From: Nocardia thailandica NBRC 100428
GTDB lineage: Bacteria; Actinomycetota; Actinomycetes; Mycobacteriales; Mycobacteriaceae
Direction: 5' to 3'
DNA length: 60,819 nucleotides
Assembly: GCF_000308795.1 (NCBI RefSeq)
Contig: NZ_BAGK01000108.1
Span: 1 to 60,819 of the forward strand
The stretch's first letter is position 1. Every line of letters starts with the position of its first letter. A model generated the notes under the pieces. It had not been told where the DNA came from and did no database searches. It saw nothing but the letters and a program-made list of their open reading frames with translations. Positions 52,304 through 60,819 of the stretch are shown in pieces. The position numbers and the translations under genes are program-made.

Positions 52304-52777
52304 ATGAGCGAGATGCGTGTGATCGGCATTCGTGTCGAGCAGCCACAGAACCAGCCCGTGCTCCTGCTCCGGGAGGCCTCGGGGGAGCGATACCTCCCGA
52401 TCTGGATCGGGCAGACCGAGGCGACCGCGATCGTGCTCGAGCAGGAGGGCGTCACCCCGATCCGTCCGCTCACCCACGACCTGATCAAGATCCTGATCTC
52501 CGAGCTCGGGCACACCCTCAAGGAAGTGCGGATCGTGGCCCTGCAGGAGGGCACCTTCTTCGCCGATCTGGTCTTCGAGGGCGACCTGCGCGTCTCGGCC
52601 CGGCCCTCGGATTCGGTCGCCATCGCGTTGCGGGTCGGCTGCCCGATCTACGCCGAGGAACCGGTGCTCGCCGAGGCCGGTCTGGTCATGCCCGACGAGC
52701 GCGAGGACGAGGTCGAGAAGTTCAAGGAGTTCCTCGAGTCGGTGTCCCCGGACGACTTCAAGGCCACCGACGGGTAG
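52304..52777 (+). CDS. Bifunctional nuclease family protein (DUF151)
   Basis: A 157-residue protein of the BFN family, the Rv1829 orthologue by position between the two MerR genes. The conserved core is LPIWIGQTEATAIVLEQEG and the RPSDSVAIALRVGCPIYAEE block, where the acidic residues may bind metal; the C-terminal 25 residues are an acidic helix. Family members in plants and bacteria have DNase and RNase activity; the cellular role in actinobacteria is unclear. GGGAGG lies 8 nt before the ATG. Confidence 0.95.
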   Translation: MSEMRVIGIRVEQPQNQPVLLLREASGERYLPIWIGQTEATAIVLEQEGVTPIRPLTHDLIKILISELGHTLKEVRIVALQEGTFFADLVFEGDLRVSARPSDSVAIALRVGCPIYAEEPVLAEAGLVMPDEREDEVEKFKEFLESVSPDDFKATDG

Positions 52778-52798
52778 CAGGTCAGCGGCTGTTTTCTA

Positions 52799-52815
52799 GA
52801 CCTGAAGTAGAGGTC
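52799..52815. promoter_or_regulatory. Inverted repeat upstream of Rv1830-type merR
   Basis: GACCT and AGGTC are separated by 7 bases, about 150 bp before the merR GTG. The left part, GACCTGAAG, is identical to one arm of the palindrome at 14103-14120. It may be a MerR operator. The region 52778-52968 holds nothing else I recognise except an AAGGAG ribosome binding site at 52957-52962. Confidence 0.4.
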
Positions 52816-52968
52816 GAGAGAATCGCCGCGCGCGGTGCTTGGTTCTGCGCGGTCGGTGCCCGGACAATGGTCAGCGAGTAACCTGGAAAACCGGGCACGA
52901 GTAGAGCGGCACGAGCGCCGGAACGACGCGGGGGGATCCCCGGCGGGCCCCGGAGCAAGGAGTGGTCA

Positions 52969-53526
52969 GTGGTAGAGCAACCGCAGGATGTAGTCCAGCC
53001 CGGCTTGTTCCCGGACGACTCGGTGCCCGACGATCTGGTCGGCTACCGGGTGCCCAGTGCCTGCCAGGTCGCCGGTATCACCTACCGGCAGCTCGATTAC
53101 TGGGCCCGCACCGGCCTGGTCGTCCCGTCGATCCGCGGCGCCGCCGGGTCCGGGAGTCAGCGTCTGTACTCGTTCAAGGACATCCTGGTCCTCAAGATCG
53201 TCAAACGCCTGCTCGACGCGGGCATCTCGTTACAGAACATCCGGATCGCGGTCGATCACCTGCGCAGCCGCGGCGTGCAGGATCTCGCCGGGATCACGCT
53301 GTTCTCCGACGGCACCTCGGTCTACGAGTGCTCCTCGGCCGAGGAGGTCGTCGATTTACTGCAGGGCGGGCAGGGCGTCTTCGGGATCGCGGTCAGCGGC
53401 GCCATGCGGGAACTGACCGGGGCCATCGCCGACTTCCCCGCCGAGCGGGCCACCACCGTGTCGGACCGGCCCGAGGACGAGCTGTCGTTCCGGCGCAAGG
53501 CGCGGGAGAACCGCCGCACCGGCTAG
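52969..53526 (+). CDS. Rv1830-type MerR-family regulator
   Basis: A 185-residue MerR protein. The winged helix is VPSACQVAGITYRQLDYWARTGLVVPS (about 28-54) followed by GSQRLYSFKDILVLKIVKRLLDAGISLQNIRIAVDHL. A small C-terminal domain (about 105-160) includes ITLFSDGTSVYECSSAEEVVDLL, the pattern of Rv1830 and its corynebacterial relatives. AAGGAG sits 6 nt before the GTG. It lies directly before a terminator and the glycine riboswitch-controlled gcvP, the same order as in M. tuberculosis. Its target is not known to me. Confidence 0.93.
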   Translation: MVEQPQDVVQPGLFPDDSVPDDLVGYRVPSACQVAGITYRQLDYWARTGLVVPSIRGAAGSGSQRLYSFKDILVLKIVKRLLDAGISLQNIRIAVDHLRSRGVQDLAGITLFSDGTSVYECSSAEEVVDLLQGGQGVFGIAVSGAMRELTGAIADFPAERATTVSDRPEDELSFRRKARENRRTG

Positions 53527-53547
53527 GTGTGACGTGACGAGCACTAC

Positions 53548-53585
53548 ACCCCCGTAGGGCGCCGCGTGGCGTCCACGGGGGTTTG
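53548..53585 (+). terminator. Intrinsic terminator after Rv1830-type merR
   Basis: ACCCCCGT (53548-53555) pairs with ACGGGGGT (53575-53582), with further GC pairing inside, and is followed by TTTGCTGCCTTT. It separates merR from the riboswitch promoter that begins a few bases downstream. Confidence 0.75.
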
Positions 53586-53592
53586 CTGCCTT

Positions 53593-53598
53593 TAGACT
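53593..53598 (+). promoter_or_regulatory. -10 of the glycine riboswitch transcript
   Basis: TAGACT lies just upstream of the first aptamer and about 270 bp before gcvP, in the gap after the terminator. It is the best -10 candidate in the region. Confidence 0.5.
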
Positions 53599-53614
53599 GG
53601 GTGGGCGTCGCCAC

Positions 53615-53815
53615 CGTGCGGGAGAGTTCCGGGCTCGAAGGAGTACCGGGCGCCGAAGGAGCAGCACCTCCCCGTCGATCTCTCAGGCAAACGGACCGTG
53701 CGGGGATTCGGCGCCTCTGGAAAGCGGTGGCAGCCGGCCGCCCGCCCACGGGGAAAGGGGATACGGCCGCCGAGGCCGCGTCGCCGAATCTCTCAGGCCA
53801 CAGGACAGAGGGGGA
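53615..53815 (+). ncRNA. Tandem glycine riboswitch controlling gcvP
   Basis: Two glycine aptamers in series. The first has GGGAGAG at about 53620-53626, GCGCCGAAGGAGCA at 53650-53663 and CTCTCAGGCAAACGGACC at 53680-53697. The second has CTCTGGAAAG at 53714-53723 and CTCTCAGGCCACAGGACAGAG at 53790-53810, matching the class's conserved ATCTCTCAGGC and GGACAGAG. In the second the usual CCGAAGG core is changed to CCGAGG. The element lies 55 bp before gcvP and switches on the glycine cleavage enzyme when glycine is high. An in-line expression platform is not obvious and may be translational. Confidence 0.93.
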
Positions 53816-53869
53816 GGGCTGGAACCCGTCGCCCCCGCAGGGGTCGATCCGCCCGACCAGGAGCCCGCC

Positions 53870-56728
<2,859 letters not shown>

Positions 56729-56736
56729 TTCCGTGC

Positions 56737-56773
56737 GCGACGGCCCCCGCCGACCCCGGCCGGGGGCCGTCGC
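56737..56773. terminator. Bidirectional terminator after gcvP
   Basis: GCGACGGCCCCCG (56737-56749) pairs with CGGGGGCCGTCGC (56761-56773) around an 11-nt loop. It lies 8 bp after the gcvP stop and 3 bp before the converging membrane protein gene ends. Confidence 0.72.
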
Positions 56774-56775
56774 CG

Positions 56776-57900
56776 TCAGTGCTCGGCGGCGCGCCCGCGC
56801 AGCCGGCCGAGCAGCGCGCGCAGCCCCTCGGTCGTCGGCACGGCTCCCTCGCCCAGCGCGCCGAGCGGGACCTCGAGGACGCGCAGCGGATGCCCGTCGC
56901 CGGTGACCAGGCCGGTGTCGGCGAAACCGGTCGCGTCCAGCAGCCGGGTCACTCCCGAGCCGGGCAGCTCGGTCTGGGCGAAGACCCGCACGCGCGGCAG
57001 GAGCGGGTCGGCGGCGTGGATGTCGCGCAGGATCTCCACCGCGTGGTCGACGAAGATCGTGGAGATGGTGAGCGGGCTGGTGCCGAGCCTGCCCCGGAAG
57101 GAGCGCAGCAGCCCGACCGAGAACAGCAGCACCGCCTCGCACGCCGTTCCCGGCGGGGCGATGTGGGACCCGCGGATCTGATCGTCACGCAGGCCGCCGT
57201 TGCGGCAGTAGGCGGCCTCGCCGAATCGGTTGAGCGGAAGCACCGCCGACATGCCCACGGGCACGAACCGTCCGTCGATCTCGGCCTCGACGAGGGTGAA
57301 GGCGAGGGGATTGACCCGGTGCACGCTGTGATTGCGCAGCTTGACGATGTCCAGGGGCGTGGCGAAGCCGGTGCGGGCGAACACTTCCCGGTTGATCTGG
57401 CACACCAGGTCGACCTCGTGCTCGCCGACGTGGCGGACGCGATAGCCGAGCGGGTGTGCGGCGTCGGCGGCGTCTGCGGCGTCTGCGGCGTCGAGGGTGC
57501 CTGCCATCCTTCTCTCATAGTGCTCGGACAGGCTGGGCAGCAACCCGCGCGCGTCGAGCAGCCCGGCGAGTTGCTCGACCGGATCGCGCCCCGACCAGCG
57601 CCGCACCGCGAACGAGAGCAGATGCAGGACGGCGGCGATGACCACGGTGAACAGGACGAAGCCGAGCCAGTCGCTGACCGTGACGACCGGTAGCGCGTCG
57701 ATCGCCTTCTTCACCGGGTCCGACCATTCGAGGGAGCTGAAGACGCCCGCGGTGACGGTGGCCACCGACAGGATGTAGTGGTCGGGGCGGCGGCTCGCCA
57801 GGACCAGCGCCCGCTCGACGCGGTCGGTCACCCAGCGCAGCCGCGACCGCAGCGTGGTGATCGCCCGGCGAACACGGATCACTATGGTGCGCACGGACAT
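56776..57900 (-). CDS. Membrane protein of unknown function with AAD micro-repeat
   Basis: A 374-residue protein. Two hydrophobic segments (about 39-56 and 72-96) anchor it near the N-terminus; the rest is soluble and probably cytoplasmic. After a linker with four 3-residue Ala-Ala-Asp repeats, residues about 150-370 contain VNPLAFTLVEAEIDGRFVPVGMSAVLPLNRFGEAAYC, suggestive of an acyltransferase-like strand/helix core, but I do not recognise a family. GGAGG lies 5 nt before the chosen ATG at 57900; a GTG four codons upstream carries this site within its own codons and is less likely. Confidence 0.75.
   Translation of the reverse strand: MSVRTIVIRVRRAITTLRSRLRWVTDRVERALVLASRRPDHYILSVATVTAGVFSSLEWSDPVKKAIDALPVVTVSDWLGFVLFTVVIAAVLHLLSFAVRRWSGRDPVEQLAGLLDARGLLPSLSEHYERRMAGTLDAADAADAADAAHPLGYRVRHVGEHEVDLVCQINREVFARTGFATPLDIVKLRNHSVHRVNPLAFTLVEAEIDGRFVPVGMSAVLPLNRFGEAAYCRNGGLRDDQIRGSHIAPPGTACEAVLLFSVGLLRSFRGRLGTSPLTISTIFVDHAVEILRDIHAADPLLPRVRVFAQTELPGSGVTRLLDATGFADTGLVTGDGHPLRVLEVPLGALGEGAVPTTEGLRALLGRLRGRAAEH
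57458..57493. repeat. Four-copy 9-bp tandem repeat in a coding region
   Basis: GCGGCGTCG/T units at 57458-57466, 57467-57475, 57476-57484 and 57485-57493, with at most one mismatch at the last base. On the minus strand they encode DAA repeats in the membrane protein's linker. Slippage would change linker length by three residues without a frameshift. Confidence 0.85.
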
Positions 57901-58006
57901 CCGGACCTCCACCCCCGCGGCAACTGGTGGCCGCCGTGGCGTTCGGATACCCGCGAACGCGCCCGTTCACACCCGGCGGCCGCGCGTCGCGCGGGCGGGC
58001 CGCCGA

Positions 58007-59680
58007 TCAGGTGGTGGTGAGGGCCTTGGAGACGGCCGTGCCGAAGGCGAGGTCGTTGGTGGTGGTGACGGTGGTGAAGGTGCCACCGGTCTGCTGGGCG
58101 GCCTGCTGCAGGGTCTGCGGGGCGGTGCCGCCGATGGCGATGACGTCGATGCGGACCGGCTTGCCCGGCACGGCGGCCGCGGCCAGATCGGTCAGCAGGG
58201 CCGAGCCGGTCAGCGCGGAATCGTCGTCGGGGCCGTCGGTGATCAGCAGGACGGAGTTGGCGTGCCCGGCCGACCAGTTCGCGATCGCGGCCTTGTAGGC
58301 GGCCAGCAGGGACGGATAGGCCTGGTCGGTGCGCGAATCGGTGGCCTTGGCCGCGGTGAACGCCTTGGCCAGGGCGGTGCGCTGGTCGTCGGTCAGCGTC
58401 GCCGTCGGGGTCTGCTCCTTGTAGGGGCTGCTGCCGTCGAGGTTCTTGGCGAAGGTCCACAGCCCGAGGCCGAAGTCGGCGGGCATGACCGTCATGGTCG
58501 ACAGCAGCGCGGCGCTGGCGTTGGCCAGGCGGGTCGCGGCGCCCTCGGCGGCGCCCATCGACGCCGACACGTCGAGCAGCGCGGTGGACACCACGCCGAG
58601 GACCGGGTTGTTCAGGGTCGCCTGCACCTTCTCCAGGGTGGCGCGGGTGGGCTGGGGCGGCGCGGCGCCGATCGCGGGGGCGAAGCCCTCGGCGGAAGCG
58701 GCCACGACCTGCTCGGGCGCGCGCAGGAAGTCGACGAACCGCGACGCGATGAGATTCTGGGTCTTGTCCACCCACGGGCCCGACATCAGCGCGGCCGGGT
58801 AGTCGGCCAGCGGCGCGGAGCCGGCCGGGCGGAACGCGCTCAGTCCGCCCGAGGCGCGGATCTGCTGCTCGGTGGCGGGCACGGCGTGGACCTCGGCGGT
58901 CGCCGGATCCGGGCCGGTGGCGGTCATGGCGCCGAGTACGTCGGCCGACGGGGGCGCGCTGGCGGCCAGCCCCGAGATCGCGGCGACGACCTGCCCGGTC
59001 GCGGCGGCCTGCTCGGTCAGCGGATCGAAGCCCGACACCGCCGAACCGGCGGCCAGCGCCGCGGCGGTGCTGGCGTCGCCGGTGGGCATGGCCATGCGCA
59101 GGGGACCCCAGCTGCCGAGGCCGACGTCGCCCAGCGAGCCCTGCTGCAGGCGCGGCAGGTCACCCCAGCCGATCTTGTTCTCCTCGAGGGCGCGGCGCAG
59201 GTCCTCCGGGACCGCGAGCACGATCGGGCTGGTCGCGATGGAGGCGGGCGTGCCCTCGATGAGTCCGGGGACCCGTACCAGCTCGATCGAACGGCTGGAG
59301 TCGGCGATCCAGAGCCCGGGCTTCGGGCCGAGCGCCGGGTCCCAGCCGCCGGCGGCGGCGAACCCGGCGACCATGGCCGCGGAGGGCCGAGCGATGACCT
59401 TGACCTGCGCGCAGTGGTCGCGCACCCGCGGCTTGGCGGCGTTGAACTTGTCCGCGGCCGCCCGCACCGGGCCGGCCACGGCCGGATCCACGGTCACGTC
59501 GAGGGCGGCCGGGCCCTCGACACACTCCGAGGCGGCGGCGGAATCCTTGTTCTCGGCGCGGTCGCTGAACTGGAACCAGGCGACGACGGCGACGAGGACA
59601 AGCACGAGCATCGATGCGGCGAGGACCGGACCTTTGCTGATACCGCGAGAGGTGTTCTCACTGCTGCGATGCGTACCCAC
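58007..59680 (-). CDS. Membrane-anchored protein with binding-protein-like and VWA domains
   Basis: A 557-residue protein with one N-terminal membrane helix (about 19-37) and a large extracytoplasmic part. Residues about 55-340 look like a periplasmic binding-protein fold (LDVTVDPAVAGPVRAAADKFN, PGLWIADSSRSIELVR, SPIVLAVPEDL). A von Willebrand A domain begins near residue 360 with the metal-binding DVSASMG and continues with LLITDGPDDDS. The start is GTG at 59680, 7 nt after TAAACT (59688-59693). It resembles the VWA protein encoded near gcvB in M. tuberculosis (Rv1836c), by position and type only. A metal-dependent adhesion or chaperone role at the envelope is plausible. Confidence 0.85.
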   Translation of the reverse strand: MGTHRSSENTSRGISKGPVLAASMLVLVLVAVVAWFQFSDRAENKDSAAASECVEGPAALDVTVDPAVAGPVRAAADKFNAAKPRVRDHCAQVKVIARPSAAMVAGFAAAGGWDPALGPKPGLWIADSSRSIELVRVPGLIEGTPASIATSPIVLAVPEDLRRALEENKIGWGDLPRLQQGSLGDVGLGSWGPLRMAMPTGDASTAAALAAGSAVSGFDPLTEQAAATGQVVAAISGLAASAPPSADVLGAMTATGPDPATAEVHAVPATEQQIRASGGLSAFRPAGSAPLADYPAALMSGPWVDKTQNLIASRFVDFLRAPEQVVAASAEGFAPAIGAAPPQPTRATLEKVQATLNNPVLGVVSTALLDVSASMGAAEGAATRLANASAALLSTMTVMPADFGLGLWTFAKNLDGSSPYKEQTPTATLTDDQRTALAKAFTAAKATDSRTDQAYPSLLAAYKAAIANWSAGHANSVLLITDGPDDDSALTGSALLTDLAAAAVPGKPVRIDVIAIGGTAPQTLQQAAQQTGGTFTTVTTTNDLAFGTAVSKALTTT

Positions 59681-59752
59681 GCAGGGCAGTTTAAGGACAG
59701 ATGTCGGCGGCCGTGCAATCCCCCGTCCGACCTGCGCGGATACCCGACCGAC

Positions 59753-59780
59753 GGGGTGCGGCCGCGTGCGGTCGCACCCC
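59753..59780 (-). terminator. Hairpin terminator after whiB
   Basis: GGGGTGCG (59753-59760) pairs with CGCACCCC (59773-59780) around a 12-nt GC-rich loop. It lies 23 bp past the whiB stop. The remaining sequence to 59680 holds the VWA gene's -10 motif. Confidence 0.6.
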
Positions 59781-59803
59781 GCCGGGGACGGGGGTCTCGT
59801 CGG

Positions 59804-60055
59804 TCAGTCGCGGATCACCTTCCCCCGGTCGAACTCGCGCCCGCCCCAGACCCCGGACTGACCGGTGCGGGTGGCGAAGTCGGTGCACGCCTGCCGCAGC
59901 GGGCAGCCCGCGCAGATCTCGCGGGCGTAGGCGAAGTCCTCCGACGGGTAGGGGAACCAGGCCTCGTGGTGCGGGTCGCCGCGGCAGGCGGCGCGGTGCC
60001 ACTGGGCGGAGTCCGACAGCGGCAGCAGGTCGGCGAGGTGCGGGGATGCGGTCAC
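59804..60055 (-). CDS. WhiB-family iron-sulfur regulator
   Basis: An 83-residue WhiB protein. The four [4Fe-4S]-ligating cysteines are Cys24, Cys48, Cys51 and Cys57 (C-x23-CxxCxxxxxC), and GVWGG at 68-72 is the turn typical of the family. The C-terminus is short, with only a few basic residues (REFDRGKVIRD), so it lacks the long AT-hook-like tail of WhiB7. The GTG at 60055 overlaps the HNH gene stop by GTGA, so WhiB is coupled to a nuclease gene. Its targets are unknown. Confidence 0.93.
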   Translation of the reverse strand: MTASPHLADLLPLSDSAQWHRAACRGDPHHEAWFPYPSEDFAYAREICAGCPLRQACTDFATRTGQSGVWGGREFDRGKVIRD

Positions 60056-60567
60056 GGCGCGTACTCCTTCCAGATCTTGCGCTGCCGGGTGGCCAGCGGG
60101 TCGGGGGCCTTGGGCTCCCACAGCAGCCGCATCCCGGCTTCCTCCGGGGTGCGGTCGGCCTTGCCGCTGTTGCACGGCGCGCAGCTGGCGATCAGGTTGT
60201 TCCAGGTGTTGGGCCCGCCGCGGGAGCGGGGGCGGATGTGGTCGACGGTGTGCGCCCAGCCTGCGCAGTACCCGCACCGGTGCTTGTCGCGGCGCAGGAC
60301 GCCGGCCAGGGTGGCGCGGCTGTCGTCGCCGACCGTCGCCACGTGCGCGAGGTAGACGTAGCGCAGGAGCCGGATCGTCTCGGGCAGCGCGATCTCGAGC
60401 CGCTGGGAGCGGATCGGAAAGGCGGGCACGTGCTCGACCACCGACTCGGCGGCCCCGCTGAGCAGCAGTGTCACCGCACGATCGGCGCTGATCTCGGTCA
60501 GCGCCTCGTAGCTGGCGTTGAGGACGAGGACCGGCGTGTGTATCCAATTGTCGGCACGAATGGTCAC
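60052..60567 (-). CDS. HNH endonuclease
   Basis: A 171-residue HNH nuclease. The zinc/ββα-metal region is RCGYCAGWAHTVDHIRPRSRGGPNTWNNLIASCAPCNSGK (about residues 95-140), where the CxxC pairs hold structural zinc and H-x-V-D-H gives the catalytic histidines. The N-terminal domain TPVLVLNASYEALTEISADRAVTLLLSG matches the common actinobacterial HNH protein found next to diverse genes. The GTG at 60567 is preferred because CGAGG lies 8 nt upstream; a GTG three codons earlier overlaps that site. It overlaps whiB by GTGA. No methylase or phage genes are nearby. Confidence 0.92.
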   Translation of the reverse strand: MTIRADNWIHTPVLVLNASYEALTEISADRAVTLLLSGAAESVVEHVPAFPIRSQRLEIALPETIRLLRYVYLAHVATVGDDSRATLAGVLRRDKHRCGYCAGWAHTVDHIRPRSRGGPNTWNNLIASCAPCNSGKADRTPEEAGMRLLWEPKAPDPLATRQRKIWKEYAP

Positions 60568-60645
60568 GGGAATCACCTCGGTTCACGAAGAGACGCGCCG
60601 GCGATGCGGCGGAGAGAGAAAGGGAAGGAGAGAAGGTGCGCGGTG

Positions 60646-60756
60646 TCAGTTCGCGGCGGGGAGACGGACACCGCCGCGATCGGCGGCGTACCGCTCGACG
60701 CTGCCGTCGATCCGTTCGCCCTGCATCGGCTTGCGATGGGGTGCCGACGATTTCAC
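60646..60756 (-). CDS. 36-residue micro-protein
   Basis: A short open frame with a strong ribosome binding site (GGAGG within GAGAGGAGGAGACGGACC) about 7-10 nt before a GTG. The product, VKSSAPHRKP... to LPAAN, is basic with a central acidic/basic mix (MQGERIDGSVERY) and no hydrophobic segment. It precedes the HNH gene by 79 bp on the same strand. The combination of site and clean stop suggests a real gene; function unknown. It may be a leader peptide for the HNH-whiB unit. Confidence 0.55.
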   Translation of the reverse strand: MKSSAPHRKPMQGERIDGSVERYAADRGGVRLPAAN

Positions 60757-60819
60757 GGTCCGTCTCCTCCTCTCGGCTGCTCGTCGCCTGATCGCCGGGC
60801 ACTGATCCCGGCGTGGATT

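Overview
The window is high-GC actinobacterial DNA. It most likely comes from Nocardia or a close relative in the mycolic-acid-containing Mycobacteriales. This is inferred from gene content: GarA with its ETTS phosphosite, an FtsR/Rv1828-type MerR protein, an Rv1830-type MerR protein and a tandem glycine riboswitch before gcvP, all in the order known from Mycobacterium tuberculosis Rv1822-Rv1832. A WhiB protein, a Stf0-type trehalose sulfotransferase, a cutinase and an Rv3391-type fatty acyl-CoA reductase also fit. Many genes overlap their neighbour by ATGA, GTGA or TGATG, which marks translationally coupled operons. At least eleven genes have a TANNNT -10 hexamer ending 6-8 nt before the start codon, the signature of leaderless mRNAs. 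I saw no tRNA, rRNA, CRISPR array, prophage or insertion sequence.

Layout. 1-6876 (-): an operon running GntR/UTRA regulator, two-cluster ferredoxin, substrate-binding lipoprotein with a NosL-like tail, ABC permease, ABC ATPase, AprA-like flavoprotein with C-terminal HEAT repeats, and the start of one more gene cut by the window edge. 7063-13999: mixed genes (hotdog thioesterase, HAD phosphatase, zinc alcohol dehydrogenase, PucR regulator, orphan ABC ATPase coupled to an FCD-GntR regulator, DUF1152 protein, small secreted protein). Two of these, PucR and DUF1152, each carry an apparent single-base frameshift at a homopolymer. 14099-17073 (+): a MerR-type promoter palindrome, methyltransferase, MerR regulator, small unknown protein and a sulfamidase-like sulfatase. 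17093-24397: amidase, then a fully overlapping operon stf0-cysD-cysNC-FGE (sulfotransferase, PAPS synthesis, formylglycine-generating enzyme), a YeiH-type transporter and a divergent LysR regulator with a T-N11-A box.

25524-34237: an IclR regulator, then on the minus strand a catabolic operon of class B flavin monooxygenase, serine hydrolase, zinc alcohol dehydrogenase, acyl-CoA ligase and amidohydrolase. It is divergent from a TetR regulator and looks like a Baeyer-Villiger ketone degradation route. 34297-43574: VOC protein, DUF5984-like protein, ketosteroid-dehydrogenase-like flavoprotein, cutinase, fatty acyl-CoA reductase, and a TetR-ABC exporter operon whose TetR start codon lies inside its own palindrome. 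43692-49584: acyl-CoA dehydrogenase/oxidase, cytochrome b561, PAP2 phosphatase, small unknown protein, NERD protein and DUF2252 protein.

49670-56728 (+): the conserved block pgsA2-like, gcvH, garA, ftsR, bifunctional nuclease, second MerR, glycine riboswitch, gcvP. 56776-60756 (-): an unrecognised membrane protein with an AAD micro-repeat, a VWA/binding-protein-like membrane-anchored protein, a WhiB protein translationally coupled to an HNH endonuclease, and a 36-residue micro-ORF with a strong ribosome binding site.

The two most unusual ensembles are the AprAB-like/ABC/NosL operon and the Stf0-PAPS-FGE operon. Both are sulfur-flavoured. Their substrates are inferred, not shown.
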